Assembly (NCBI GenBank): GCA_945869965.1
Contig: CAMBRC010000031.1
Location: forward strand, 1 to 45,164
Length of the DNA stretch: 45,164 nt
Source of the DNA: Asaia bogorensis
GTDB taxonomy: Bacteria; Pseudomonadota; Alphaproteobacteria; Acetobacterales; Acetobacteraceae
Direction: 5' to 3'
Below, piece by piece: positions 18,731 through 28,176 of this stretch (the stretch's first letter is position 1; each line of letters starts with the position of its first letter). Below the pieces are notes generated by a model, which did no database searches, was not told where the DNA came from, and worked only from the letters and a program-made list of their open reading frames with translations. A program made the position numbers and the translations under genes.

Positions 18731-19137
18731 GGCTGACTGCGCCCTCATCCAAGGCACCCACCCAACGGCAGCTGCGCGTGGCGGAGGAAATCCGCCACGT
18801 GCTGGCCGGTGTGTTTGGGCGCGGTGAAGTTCGCGATCCCGCGCTGGCCGACGTGACCATCACGGTCACCGAGGTGCGGATCGGGCCGGACCTGAAGCGG
18901 GCGACGGCGTTCGTCACCCGGCTTGGGCGCTCGGACGTGGCCGACAAGCTGCCGGCGCTGCGCCGGGCCGCGCCGTTCCTGCGCAGCCAGGTGGCCAAGG
19001 AGCTGCGTCTGCGGGTCGCACCGGATCTGTCATTCCAGGCCGACACCAGCATCGACTATGCGATGCATGTGGACGAGTTGCTGCGGGCGCCCGATGTGGC
19101 GCGGGACCTCGGCAAAGACGTCTCATCAAACGACTGA
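18727..19137 (+). CDS. rbfA: ribosome-binding factor A
   Basis: RbfA is a KH-type cold-shock factor for 16S rRNA 5' end processing and 30S maturation. The 136-residue product shows [39 protein letters not shown] and the C-terminal [20 protein letters not shown], all RbfA hallmarks. The best start is TTG 18727, overlapping the infB stop (TTGA), so initiation is coupled to infB. An upstream GTG or ATG inside infB would add sequence foreign to the family. Confidence 0.92.
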   Translation: MRLTAPSSKAPTQRQLRVAEEIRHVLAGVFGRGEVRDPALADVTITVTEVRIGPDLKRATAFVTRLGRSDVADKLPALRRAAPFLRSQVAKELRLRVAPDLSFQADTSIDYAMHVDELLRAPDVARDLGKDVSSND

Positions 19138-19157
19138 CCCGATAAGGCGTACCCCCA

Positions 19158-20087
19158 GTGTCCCGACAACGTAAACCGCGCGGCCGTGCGCTCGACGGCT
19201 GGCTGATCGTGGACAAGCCCGCGGGCCTGACCAGCACCGATGTGGTGAACCGCGTGCGGCGCTGGTTCGATGCGCAGAAGGCCGGCCATGGCGGCACGCT
19301 GGATCCGCTGGCCACCGGGCTGCTGCCGATCGCGTTCGGGGCGGCGACGAAAACTGTGCCGTATGTGATGGACGGCACCAAGCTGTACCGCTTCACCCTG
19401 CGCTGGGGCGAGGCGCGTGACAGCGATGATGCCGATGGCGCGATCACCGGCACCACCGATATGCGCCCGACCGATGCGCAGATCGAAGCCGCCTTGCCGG
19501 CCCTGCGCGGCGACATCATGCAGGTACCGCCGGTCTATTCGGCCATCAAGGTGGCCGGTGAGCGCGCGTACGACATGGCGCGCGAGGGCCGGGCGCCGGT
19601 GCTGGAACCGCGCCCCGCCCGGGTCGATCGCTTCGAGTTGGTCGAACACATCGATGCCGACCACAGCATCTTCGAGGTGCAGTCGGGCAAGGGCGTCTAC
19701 ATGCGCAGCCTGGCGCGCGACCTCGCCTTGGCGTGCGGCACGCTGGGCCATATCGCAGCGCTGCGCCGCCTGCGCGTGGGACCCTTTACGGAAACGCAAG
19801 CGATTCCGCTGGACAAACTGGTCCGGGCGGAGGATACCCCGCCGACTTCCCCGGACTTCCTGCTTCCGGTTGTGACCGCGCTGGCCGACATCCCGGCGCT
19901 GGCCCTGACTGAAGCGGAAGCCTCCGGCCTGTCACATGGCCAGGCGATCAGCCTGGTTGATCTGATGGGCCGCATTCCACGGGCGGCTGATCCCAACGGG
20001 GGTTTGGCCCGCGCCATGGCGGGGAGCCGCGTGCTTGGGCTGTGCCGGCTGGAAGATGGCTGGCTGAAACCCGAACGGCTCTTGTGA
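19158..20087 (+). CDS. truB: tRNA pseudouridine-55 synthase TruB
   Basis: TruB makes pseudouridine 55 in the T-loop of tRNAs. The 309-residue protein has the catalytic aspartate D49 in GHGGTLDPLATG, the FTLRWGEARDSDDADGAI motif, VPPVYSAIKVAGERAYDMAR and the C-terminal PUA-like region. The start is GTG 19158, twenty bases after rbfA. Confidence 0.96.
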   Translation: MSRQRKPRGRALDGWLIVDKPAGLTSTDVVNRVRRWFDAQKAGHGGTLDPLATGLLPIAFGAATKTVPYVMDGTKLYRFTLRWGEARDSDDADGAITGTTDMRPTDAQIEAALPALRGDIMQVPPVYSAIKVAGERAYDMAREGRAPVLEPRPARVDRFELVEHIDADHSIFEVQSGKGVYMRSLARDLALACGTLGHIAALRRLRVGPFTETQAIPLDKLVRAEDTPPTSPDFLLPVVTALADIPALALTEAEASGLSHGQAISLVDLMGRIPRAADPNGGLARAMAGSRVLGLCRLEDGWLKPERLL

Positions 20088-20126
20088 GCTGCGCGCGTCA
20101 CCGCAACCCCGTTTAGGAGTATCACG

Positions 20127-20399
20127 ATGTCGTCGATCACCGCGGAGAGCCGTCACGCTCTCATCAAGGTTCATGCCACCTCGGCGAACGATACCGGCAG
20201 CCCGGAAGTCCAGGTCGCGTTGATCTCGGCCCGCATTTCGATGCTGACCGAGCACCTGAAGATCCATGCCAAGGATTTCCACAGCCGCCGCGGCCTGCTG
20301 ATGCTGGTCGGCCGCCGCCGCCGCCTGCTTGACTACCTCAAGGGCAAGAGCCAGTCGCGCTACGAGGCGCTGATTGCCAAGCTCGGCCTGCGTCGCTGA
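20127..20399 (+). CDS. rpsO: 30S ribosomal protein S15
   Basis: S15 binds 16S rRNA early in 30S assembly. The 90-residue product carries the family signature ([48 protein letters not shown]). TTTAGGAGTATCACGATG gives a strong ribosome site. It lies between truB and pnp, as in many proteobacteria. Confidence 0.98.
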   Translation: MSSITAESRHALIKVHATSANDTGSPEVQVALISARISMLTEHLKIHAKDFHSRRGLLMLVGRRRRLLDYLKGKSQSRYEALIAKLGLRR

Positions 20400-20798
20400 T
20401 CGGGGTCGCTGATCTCGGTGGCAATCGGAACGGCATGGTCAGCCCTGCCTTTCCGAGGCGGCGCTGGTGGCTGAAAACCCGATGCCGTAAGGTGTCGGGG
20501 AGCTAGAAGACGACGACCCCGGGGCCATGGTGGCGCCTGGGCATAGCTATGTCGGGGAACATTCCCCGAACACCGCCGATGCGGCGGACCGTCAGGACAT
20601 CGTTCGTGTTCCCGTTTGCGGAGGGCAGAACGGCGTTTCCGGCAACATGGTCGCCGAGGGATCTCCCTTTGCACCGCGGACCCCCCAGCATTTCGTCTGT
20701 GGTCCGCCCCATGCCGCCCGAGACGCCGTCTTCCGCGCAGGAAGCCGGGCGGGACTGTGGGTTCGCCGCATCGCCATTGACCGAAGAGGGATTGGACG
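20400..20798 (+). other. long untranslated leader before pnp, with hairpins
   Basis: These 399 bases hold no supported gene. They contain TCGGGGAA-CA-TTCCCCGA (20552-20569), CGCCGATGCGGCG (20573-20585) and a two-part stem: CCGCCCG/CGGGCGG (20714-20752) around CTTCC/GGAAG (20730-20744). In enterobacteria PNPase autoregulates through an RNase III-cut leader stem; a similar use here is inference. Confidence 0.45.
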
Positions 20799-23021
20799 AT
20801 GTTCAACTACTTCCGCAAGGAAATCGACTGGGGCGGCCGCAAGCTCGTCCTCGAAACCGGCAAGATCGCCCGCCAGGCCGATGGCTCGGTGCTGGCCAGC
20901 TACGGCGACACCATCGTGCTGTGCACCGCCGTTGGCGTGCGCAGCGCCAAGCCGGGCCAGGACTTCTTCCCGCTGACCGTGAACTACCAGGAAAAGACCT
21001 TTGCCGCCGGCAAGATCCCCGGCGGGTTCTTCAAGCGCGAGGGTCGCCCGACCGAGAAGGAGACCCTGGTCTCCCGCCTGATCGACCGCCCGATCCGCCC
21101 GCTGTTCCCGCAGGGGTTCCGCAATGAGGTCCAGGTGGTGGCCACCGTGCTCAGCCACGACCTTGAGAACGATCCCGACATCGTTGCGATGATCGGCTGC
21201 TCGGCCGCGCTGACGCTGTCCGGCATCCCCTTCTTTGGCCCGATCGGCGCTGCTCGTGTGGCCTTGATCGACGGCGCCTACGTGCTGAACCCGACCGCGG
21301 CGCAGGTGAAGGAGTCCAAGCTCGACCTGGTGCTCGCCGGCACCACCGAAGGCGTGCTGATGGTGGAATCCGAGGCCCAGGAGCTGTCCGAGGCCGACAT
21401 GCTCGGCGCGCTGAAATTCGGCCATGAGGGCTTCCAATCCGTCATCCAGGCGATCATCGAGCTGGCCGAAGTGGCCGCCAAGGAGCCTTGGGCGCTGCCG
21501 GAAGTGAGTGCCGAACAGACAGCACTCGCCGCGCGCGTTGACGCGCTGGCGCGGGCCGGGATCACCGAGGCCTACAAGGAGCCGCTCAAGCAGGTCCGCC
21601 AGGACAAGGTGTCCGCCGCCAAGAAGGCCGCCGCCGCCGCACTGACGGCCGAGGGGCTGGAAGCCGACAAGGCGAAGGGCCTGTTCAAGGAGCTTGAGGC
21701 CGACATCGTCCGCAACGCCATCCTGGACACCGGCCTGCGCATCGATGGCCGCGACACCAAGACGGTGCGTCAGATCGTCGCCGAGGTTGGCGTGCTGCCG
21801 CGCGCGCATGGTTCCGCCCTGTTCACTCGTGGCGAGACCCAGGCGCTGTGCGTGGCGACGCTGGGCACCGGCCAGGACGAGCAGATCATCGACGCGCTGG
21901 CGGGCGAGTACCGCGAGCACTTCATGCTGCACTACAACTTCCCTCCGTACTCCGTCGGCGAGGCCGGCCGTATGGGTTCGCCCGGCCGCCGCGAAATCGG
22001 CCATGGCAAGCTGGCCTGGCGCGCGATCCATCCGGTGCTGCCGACCAAGGCCAACTTCCCGTATACCCTGCGCATCGTGAGCGAGATCACCGAGAGCAAT
22101 GGCTCGTCGTCGATGGCCACTGTCTGCGGCACCTCGCTGGCGCTGATGGATGCCGGCGTGCCGCTGCTGCGCCCGGTGGCGGGCATCGCCATGGGCCTGA
22201 TCAAGGAAGACCGCGGCTTTGCCGTGCTGTCCGACATCCTCGGCGACGAGGATCACCTCGGCGACATGGACTTCAAGGTGGCCGGCACCGAGATGGGCAT
22301 CACCAGCCTGCAGATGGACATCAAGATCACCTCGATCACGATGCAGATCATGGAAGTGGCGCTGGACCAGGCCAAGGGTGGGCGTTTGCACATCCTCGGC
22401 GAAATGGCCAAGGCACTGACCGGCAACCGCGTCGAAGTGGCGGCCACCGCGCCGCGCATCAGCATCATCCAGGTGCCGAAAGAGAAGGTGCGCGAAGTCA
22501 TCGGCACCGGCGGCAAGGTGATCCGCGAGATCGTCGAGAACACCGGCTGCAAGATCGACATCGAGGATGACGGCACCATCAAGGTGGCGTCCAACGACAG
22601 CGCCAAGGCACAGGCGGCGATCGACTGGATCCGCGGCATCGTGGCGGAGCCGGAGATCGGCGCGATCTACACCGGCAAGGTGGTCAAGACCGCCGATTTC
22701 GGCGCCTTCGTGAACTTCCTCGGCTCCAAGGACGGGCTGGTGCATATCAGCGAGTTGCAGCAGGGCCGGGTCAACAAGACCACCGATGTCGTCAACATGG
22801 GCGACAGCGTGAAGGTCAAGGTGCTGGGCTTCGACGATCGCGGCAAGGTCAAGCTGTCAATGCGCGTGGTCGACCAGGCGAGCGGTGCCGACATCTCCGA
22901 GCAGGTCGGCCCGAAGGCCGGCGGCGGGGAACGCAGCGATCGTGGCGATCGTGGCGGCGATCGGGGAGATCGTCGTCCGCGTGACCGCGACCGTGGCGAA
23001 GCCGCCGGCGGACAAGACTGA
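20799..23021 (+). CDS. pnp: polyribonucleotide nucleotidyltransferase (PNPase)
   Basis: PNPase degrades RNA from the 3' end by phosphorolysis and works in RNA turnover. The 740-residue protein has two RNase PH domains separated by a helical domain, the second with [15 protein letters not shown] and the metal-binding [18 protein letters not shown], then a KH domain ([11 protein letters not shown]) and an S1 domain ([20 protein letters not shown]). The last 30 residues are a run of Arg/Asp/Gly ([19 protein letters not shown]), an RNA-binding or RNase-E-binding type tail. A hairpin terminator follows. Confidence 0.98.
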   Translation: MFNYFRKEIDWGGRKLVLETGKIARQADGSVLASYGDTIVLCTAVGVRSAKPGQDFFPLTVNYQEKTFAAGKIPGGFFKREGRPTEKETLVSRLIDRPIRPLFPQGFRNEVQVVATVLSHDLENDPDIVAMIGCSAALTLSGIPFFGPIGAARVALIDGAYVLNPTAAQVKESKLDLVLAGTTEGVLMVESEAQELSEADMLGALKFGHEGFQSVIQAIIELAEVAAKEPWALPEVSAEQTALAARVDALARAGITEAYKEPLKQVRQDKVSAAKKAAAAALTAEGLEADKAKGLFKELEADIVRNAILDTGLRIDGRDTKTVRQIVAEVGVLPRAHGSALFTRGETQALCVATLGTGQDEQIIDALAGEYREHFMLHYNFPPYSVGEAGRMGSPGRREIGHGKLAWRAIHPVLPTKANFPYTLRIVSEITESNGSSSMATVCGTSLALMDAGVPLLRPVAGIAMGLIKEDRGFAVLSDILGDEDHLGDMDFKVAGTEMGITSLQMDIKITSITMQIMEVALDQAKGGRLHILGEMAKALTGNRVEVAATAPRISIIQVPKEKVREVIGTGGKVIREIVENTGCKIDIEDDGTIKVASNDSAKAQAAIDWIRGIVAEPEIGAIYTGKVVKTADFGAFVNFLGSKDGLVHISELQQGRVNKTTDVVNMGDSVKVKVLGFDDRGKVKLSMRVVDQASGADISEQVGPKAGGGERSDRGDRGGDRGDRRPRDRDRGEAAGGQD

Positions 23022-23028
23022 AACAACG

Positions 23029-23062
23029 CCGCTTCGGGGGCGGGCATTCGCCCCCGAGGCGG
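23029..23062 (+). terminator. GC-rich hairpin after pnp
   Basis: CCGCTTCGGGGGCG and CGCCCCCGAGGCGG pair over 14 positions with one mismatch and a 6-base loop, eight bases after the pnp stop. Only a short T-run (GCTTTG) follows, so it may act as a terminator or as a 3' end stabiliser. Confidence 0.65.
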
Positions 23063-23128
23063 GCTTTGACTACACTCGCGTGATCCGACCGCCGAGTCGG
23101 CCGGGCTGAAACGGGGCATCGGGACCAG

Positions 23129-24541
23129 ATGAAGGCGATCAACGCGATCAGGATGGGCGGCGTGGACGTGCTGCCGCTGGTCGAAGGCGGCAAGGGCGTG
23201 GCGGTTTCGAACGGCGTCACCGCTGGCCATTGGGCAGCTGCGGGCGGCGCGGGTACATTGTCGGCCGTCAATCCCGACAGCTACGACGCGGATGGCAAGC
23301 CCATCCCGCAAATTTACCACGCCAAGACGCGGCGCGACCGTCACGAAGAACTGGTGACCTACGGCATCCAGGGCGGCATCGAACAGGCCCGCCGGGCGCA
23401 CGACATCTCGGGCGGCAAAGGCCGCGTCCACATGAACATCCTGTGGGAAATGGGCGGCGCCGAGCGCGTGGCCAACGGGATCATGGAAGGTGCCAAAGGC
23501 CTGATCAACGGCATCACCTGTGGCGCCGGCATGCCCTATCGCCTGTCCGACATCGCCCAACGCTTCAATGTGCACTACTACCCCATCGTCTCCTCCGGCC
23601 GCGCCTTTGGGGCACTGTGGAAGCGCGCCTACCACAAGGCGGCGTCGCTGCTCGGCGGCGTGGTCTACGAGGATCCCTGGCTGGCCGGCGGGCATAACGG
23701 CCTGTCCAACAGCGAGAATCCGGAAAAACCCGAGGACCCGATGCCGCGCGTGCTGGCACTTCGGAAACTGATGCGCGAATTCGGCCTGGGCGACACCCCG
23801 ATCATCATGGCCGGCGGCGTCTGGTGGCTGGAGGAATGGGCCGACTGGATCGACAACCCCGAGCTTGGCCCGATCGCCTTCCAGTTCGGCACCCGCCCGC
23901 TGCTGACCCAGGAAAGCCCCATCGGCAGCGCCTGGAAACAGCGCCTGCTGACGCTGAAGGAGGGCGACGTGTTCCTCAACCGCTTCAGCCCGACCGGCTT
24001 CTACTCCTCCGCAGTGAACAACAACTTCATCCAGGAACTGCGCGGCCGCAACGACCGTCAAATTGCCTTCGTGACCGTGCCGGTCGGCGAGCTTACCGCC
24101 GAATACGGCGTCGGCCCGCGCAAGCGGATCGTTTATGTCACGCCGACCGACCGCGACCGGGCGCTGACCTGGGAACGCGCGGGCTTCACCGAGGCGCTGC
24201 GCACGCCGGATTCAACGCTGATCTTCGTGACCCCGGAGAAGGGGCAGGAAATCCTGGCCGACCAGGTCGCCTGCATGGGCTGCCTCAGCCAATGCCGCTT
24301 CTCCAACTGGGCGCAGCATTCCGAAGACCTGACCAACGGCAAGAAGGCCGATCCGCGCAGCTTCTGCATCCAGAAGACGCTGCAGGATATCGCCCATCAC
24401 AGCGACAGCAACGAGGTCCTGAACAACAACTTGATGTTCTCCGGCCACAACGCCTACCGCTTCGCCTCCGACCCGTTCTACAGCAACGGCTTCGTCCCGA
24501 CGGTCAAACAACTGGTCGAACGGATCATGACCGGGCGCTGA
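23129..24541 (+). CDS. nitronate monooxygenase / PfaD-like flavin oxidoreductase
   Basis: The 470-residue TIM-barrel protein resembles 2-nitropropane dioxygenase-like FMN enzymes (NCD2/PfaD type): GVAVSNGVTAGHWAAAGGAG at the N-terminus, NINGITCGAGMP-like turn at about 125, GGVVYEDPWLAGGHNG with the usual GGHxG phosphate site, and IIMAGGVWW. It is longer than classic nitronate monooxygenases. Near the C-terminus is a cysteine cluster CMGCLSQC (C382, C385, C389), which is not part of the simple NMO fold and might bind a metal. No polyketide or fatty-acid genes are near, so a PfaD role is unsupported. Confidence 0.8.
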   Translation: MKAINAIRMGGVDVLPLVEGGKGVAVSNGVTAGHWAAAGGAGTLSAVNPDSYDADGKPIPQIYHAKTRRDRHEELVTYGIQGGIEQARRAHDISGGKGRVHMNILWEMGGAERVANGIMEGAKGLINGITCGAGMPYRLSDIAQRFNVHYYPIVSSGRAFGALWKRAYHKAASLLGGVVYEDPWLAGGHNGLSNSENPEKPEDPMPRVLALRKLMREFGLGDTPIIMAGGVWWLEEWADWIDNPELGPIAFQFGTRPLLTQESPIGSAWKQRLLTLKEGDVFLNRFSPTGFYSSAVNNNFIQELRGRNDRQIAFVTVPVGELTAEYGVGPRKRIVYVTPTDRDRALTWERAGFTEALRTPDSTLIFVTPEKGQEILADQVACMGCLSQCRFSNWAQHSEDLTNGKKADPRSFCIQKTLQDIAHHSDSNEVLNNNLMFSGHNAYRFASDPFYSNGFVPTVKQLVERIMTGR

Positions 24542-24560
24542 ACCGCGTCGCCAGGCTGTC

Positions 24561-25334
24561 TCAGCGTGGCGCCAGCGATGTCGGCGGCCTCAGCCCGGGA
24601 GCCGCCGCTGGCGGTGGAGCGGGAGCGGTGAGCGGACCGGGCGGCGGCGACATGGTGGCCGGGGGCGCCTGCAACGGACCTGGCGGCGGGGACATCGTTT
24701 CCGATGGGGTGGGTGCCGGCGCATCCGGCGTTGTCGTGCCGCCTAGCGATTCCGCTTCCACCGGCCCCGGCTCCGGCGCGGACGTGCTGGTGGTCTGCAA
24801 CGCGTCGCGCATGGCCCGGCGCATCTGAAACTCGAACTCGACGTTCATCTCGTTCATCAACTCGCGCACGAATGCATAGAGTTCGTCCCGCACCGCGCGC
24901 TCAGACTCGCCGCGCACCGGCCGTACCTGCACCACTCGCGCGGTCGCCTGGCCCAGCCGGTTGCCGGCATCGTCCGCCATGTCCAGCCGCACCGCCAGCG
25001 AGGCCTCATAGTTGCGCGGTCCGCGGATGATGGAGGCATCCTCGATCACGAACACCGCCCGCCCGACATTGCTGCCGGCGACGACCCGGTCCTCGGCCAT
25101 GCGGCGCAGCGCCTCGCGCGGCGTCACCGGCGCCAGGTGCTCCACCCGCCGCGCTGCCCCACGCGGCGCCCAGCTGTCGTCGATCTCGATCCGCCCGACA
25201 TTCAGCCTCAGCGTGGTCAGATAGTCGTAGCTCGGCGGCGGATAGCTCGCCGGCGGCGCGTCCTCGGCACAGCCCGCCAACAGCGGCATGGCCAAGAGGG
25301 GCGCAAACAGGAAGATGCGGCGAGGAAGGGTCAT
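24561..25334 (-). CDS. lipoprotein of unknown function with Pro-rich tail
   Basis: The 257-residue protein has a lipoprotein signal peptide with lipobox LLAGC (C22) and is likely anchored in the outer membrane or periplasmic face. The middle (about 40-175) is a compact domain (YLTTLRLNVGRIEIDDSW, AVFVIEDASIIRG, LAVRLDMADD). The last 75 residues are Pro/Thr/Ala-rich and hold two copies of MSPPPGPL(Q/T)AP. It lies just after hslO on the same strand with a 66-base gap, probably one transcript. I do not recognise the domain. Confidence 0.75.
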   Translation of the reverse strand: MTLPRRIFLFAPLLAMPLLAGCAEDAPPASYPPPSYDYLTTLRLNVGRIEIDDSWAPRGAARRVEHLAPVTPREALRRMAEDRVVAGSNVGRAVFVIEDASIIRGPRNYEASLAVRLDMADDAGNRLGQATARVVQVRPVRGESERAVRDELYAFVRELMNEMNVEFEFQMRRAMRDALQTTSTSAPEPGPVEAESLGGTTTPDAPAPTPSETMSPPPGPLQAPPATMSPPPGPLTAPAPPPAAAPGLRPPTSLAPR

Positions 25335-25400
25335 GCGTCGCTTGGGTCCGTTGGTGGCCGCACCGTGGGCCGTGGAAAATCGCGGGTCAACAAGATCGCC

Positions 25401-26363
25401 TCAGGACTCCCGCACATCCGCGCGGTCGAAGCTGAAATTCATGTTGCAGAACTCGCATGTCATGATGATCTGCCCGTCCGCTGCCATATGGTCCAGGTCA
25501 TCGACCGGAAAAGTCTCCAGGATTCCCGCCAGGCGTTGGCGCGAACAGCGGCAGCCATAGGCCAATGCCCGCGGCAAATCCACCGCCACGCCCTCGGTAT
25601 GGAACAGCCGGTATAACAGGTCCTCCGGCGCCAGCGCATCGTCGAGCAGCTCGGCGTCGGTCACAGTCTCGGCCAGAATGGTCGCCGTGGTCCAGGCCTC
25701 GTCCTGCGCCGCCGCATCAAGATCTGGCGCAATCCCGCCGCCGCCGGCAATCCGCTCCAGCACCAGGGCACTCGCCCGCCACCCCGCCGGCGTCCGCGCG
25801 CAGGCCAGCCGGAGCGAGCAGCGCAACTGCTCCGACGTCGCGAAATAGTGCAGCGCCATCTCCGCCAGGTTCTCGCCCTCGATGGCGACAATCCCCTGGT
25901 GCGGCTCGCTGTCCGGCCCCTGGTCCACCGTGAAGGCCAGATAACCGCGCCCCAGCAGGTCGCCCGTGCCGGGCGTCGCCTCCTCCGCCAGCATCGCCGC
26001 CAGCCGCTCCTGCGCCACCCGGGCATAGCCGCGCAGCGCCCCCGCCTCAGTGCAATCCGCCAGGAGCATCCCTACCGGCCCATCGCCCTTGACCTGCAAG
26101 CTGAATGACCCGCGAAACTTCAACGCCGTCGCCAGCGCCGCCACCAGCGCCAATGCCTCGCCGGACAGCCTCGTCACCGGGTCAGGATTGTCGTGCCGGG
26201 TCAGCAGCGCATCCGCCAGTCGGCCCAGCCGCACCAGCCGCCCGCGCACCGGCCGGTCCCGCAAATAGAACGGCACCACCCCCCGCGCCACCACGAGGTC
26301 GGGCACCGCCGGCCGGTCGCTGTCGAGGAAGGCAGGCGCATGGAAGCTGCTGGGTTCGGACAT
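25401..26363 (-). CDS. hslO: 33-kDa redox-regulated chaperone Hsp33
   Basis: Hsp33 is a cytoplasmic holdase switched on by oxidation of its zinc-bound cysteines. The 320-residue protein has the N-terminal domain (FYLRDRPVRGRLVRLGRLAD) and the redox switch at the end: C271 and C273 (CRC) with C303 and C306 (CEFC). An upstream in-frame start at 26411 would overlap the divergent GNAT gene; ATG 26363 gives the usual N-terminus. Only 46 bases separate it from the divergent gene, so the two promoters must overlap or lie inside coding sequence. Confidence 0.94.
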   Translation of the reverse strand: MSEPSSFHAPAFLDSDRPAVPDLVVARGVVPFYLRDRPVRGRLVRLGRLADALLTRHDNPDPVTRLSGEALALVAALATALKFRGSFSLQVKGDGPVGMLLADCTEAGALRGYARVAQERLAAMLAEEATPGTGDLLGRGYLAFTVDQGPDSEPHQGIVAIEGENLAEMALHYFATSEQLRCSLRLACARTPAGWRASALVLERIAGGGGIAPDLDAAAQDEAWTTATILAETVTDAELLDDALAPEDLLYRLFHTEGVAVDLPRALAYGCRCSRQRLAGILETFPVDDLDHMAADGQIIMTCEFCNMNFSFDRADVRES

Positions 26364-26409
26364 GCAAGCAAGATAGGCACGCCAGGCCGCGCGGGCTACC
26401 GTGCCGGCC

Positions 26410-26875
26410 ATGGAAGATGCTCATGAATGTGTGGTCCGCCCCTTGCGCATGGACGACGCCGCGGCAGCCGCCGCCCTGATCGGCCTGGCCTTCGCCGCCC
26501 AGACCGTCGCCACCGATCCTCCCCCCTCCGCCCTGAACGAAACAACCGCCTCCGTCAGCGCAAGCCTGGCTGCCGAGGGCCCTACGGCGAAAGAACGGGG
26601 GGGGGTTCGCCGCCTGGATCGGCCAAACCCTCGCCGGCTGCGTCCTCTGGGAGGTCAAACCGCGCGGCCTCTACCTCGGCCGTCTCGCGGTCCACCCAAA
26701 CCACCGCGGCAAAGCCATCGCTCCCGCCCTGATCAATGCCGCCGAAGCCCAGGCCCGGCACCTCGCCCTGCCCCGCCTGCTGCTCTCCACCCGCCTCGCC
26801 CTGGCGGACAACCGACGCCTGTTCGCCCGCTGCGGCTTCATCGAAACCGAACAACACGCCCACCCAGGCTACGCC
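26410..26875 (+). pseudogene. GNAT-family N-acetyltransferase, frameshifted and 3'-truncated
   Basis: The first part (ATG 26410, ECVVRPLRMDDAAAAAALIG) and the second part (FAAWIGQTLAGCVLWEVK, LGRLAVHPNHRGKAIAPALI, ALADNRRLFARCGFIETEQH) are the halves of one GNAT enzyme, with the acetyl-CoA loop HRGKAIA. They are in different frames; the change falls in a run of nine G (26597-26605), and eight G would restore one frame. The 3' end is lost at the IS3 element boundary after HPGYA, where related proteins have some ten further residues. GNAT enzymes acetylate amines; the substrate is unknown. Confidence 0.8.
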
Positions 26876-26917
26876 TGGGGTTGCCCCGTTTCGATAGACG
26901 GTTTGCTGGCTATCGGG

Positions 26918-27801
26918 CTAGGCGTCGTTCACGGTGGTTTGCATCTCGGTTTCGTAGGTCAAGGGCGAGCGATATTCCAGCGCGGAATGGAGCCGCACTG
27001 GGTTGTACCAGCCTTCGATGCAGCTGAAGCAGGCCATCCTTGCTTCGGCCTGTGATGCGAACCTGCGGCGACTGAGGCGTTCGGCTTCGAGCGTGGAGAA
27101 GAAGCTCTCGGCCATCGCGTTGTCATAGGCGTCCCCCAACCGAGCCCATCGATGGGCGGACACCGGCCTCGCCGCACCGTTTTCCGAATGCCACAGACGT
27201 GTATTGGCTGCCCATGCGCCAAGCTGCGTTTGCGCAGAGGTCGCTGTGGTGGATGACGTCCTTGGGGCGGCGTTGGCCGACCGCCATCTCCAACGCGTCA
27301 AGCACCAACTCGGCACGCAGGTTGCTGGCCATCGCCCAGCCCACGATCTTGCGGCTGAAGGCATCGAGCACCACGGCGAGATACAGGAACCCCACGGCCG
27401 TCGGAATGTAGGAGATGTCGGCAACCCACAACTGGTTCGGGCCCATCGTAGTGAAGTTGCGGTCGACCAAGTCGAGCGCCGGCCGCGCCTCCTTGTCGCG
27501 CCGCGTGGTCGTGGGGCCGCCACGGCGATGGCTGGCACCAACCTGCCCTGCATCACGCATCAGGCGCGATCCCCTTGCGGCCATGCGCGGCACCGCGTGC
27601 CCGCAATTCGGCATGGACGCGTGGTGCGCCATAGGTTTGTCGCGAGCAGGCGTGCACGGTGCGCACGCGTTGCAGCAACGTCGCATCAGCCACGGCGTGT
27701 GCCGATGGCGCTCGGTGCAGCCGCGCATCGAAACCCGCCTTCGACACGCCGAGCACGCACGCCATGGTGGCAACCGGGAAGCGGGCCTGGTTCGTGCTCA
27801 T
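26918..27801 (-). pseudogene. IS3-family transposase orfB (DDE integrase), two frameshifts
   Basis: Three frames together give a full rve-type DDE integrase: RQTYGAPRVHAELRARG (first frame, from ATG 27801), then NQLWVADISYIPTAVGFLYL and AVVLDAFSRKIVGWAM (second), then GDAYDNAMAESFFSTLEAE and YNPVRLHSALEYRSP (third). The first shift is near 27570; the second is one extra G in a run of five (27133-27137). Between IHHSD and GSQYTS there is also an in-frame insertion of 24 bases (CANAAWRM) at a site that is normally tight. It cannot make an active transposase as it stands. Confidence 0.85.
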
Positions 27802-28121
27802 GAACCCGAAGACCCGGACGGCATCGCCCCGGTCTCGCGGGCGAACCAGGCCGCGGCTTTTGAGAGAATGTCGCGCTCCGGCCGGAGTTGCTTGTTCTCT
27901 CGGCGCAACCGCATCAACTCGTCGCGTTCGGCCCCCGCGAGGCCGGTACCCCCCGCCTCGTGCCGGCCCTCTTTCTGGCTGGACTTGGCAACCCAGGCAC
28001 GGATCGATTGACCAGTCGGTTCAAACTCCCGCGCAAGCTCGTCGGGATCGCGCCCAGCTCAAACCAGATCGACCATCTGGCGACGGAACTCAGGCGAATA
28101 CGGCGGTCGGGATTTTGGCAT
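27798..28121 (-). pseudogene. IS3-family orfA with an in-frame stop
   Basis: The 107-codon frame begins MPKSRPPYSPEFRRQMVDLV and then has TGA at codon 21 (28059-28061), where relatives have arginine. It continues with AGRDPDELAREFEPTGQSIR and the leucine-zipper-like MRLRRENKQLRPERDILSKA. It is the helix-turn-helix partner of orfB; its stop overlaps the orfB ATG (ATGA), as in functional members of the family. Confidence 0.8.
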
Positions 28122-28176
28122 CGGATACACCTCTGGTGAAAGTCTCAGGGTGTCCACCAAAACGGGTCAACCTCAG

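Larger units (their letters stand above)
26876..28176 (-). mobile_element. IS3-family insertion sequence, decayed (1301 bp)
   Basis: The ends are imperfect inverted repeats: TGGGGTTGCCCCGTTTCGAT at 26876 and, on the other strand, TGAGGTTGACCCGTTTTGGT at 28176, both beginning TG. Inside are overlapping orfA and orfB of IS3 type. A GCC trinucleotide flanks each side, as a 3-bp target duplication would. But the left flank is a GNAT gene and the right flank an IS5 transposase gene, so the two sides are not one broken target. Both transposase genes carry inactivating changes. Confidence 0.85.

Noticed and set aside
20592-22745. 717-codon open frame antisense to pnp
   Set aside because: Same reason: a product of codon bias in pnp, with no recognisable domain.
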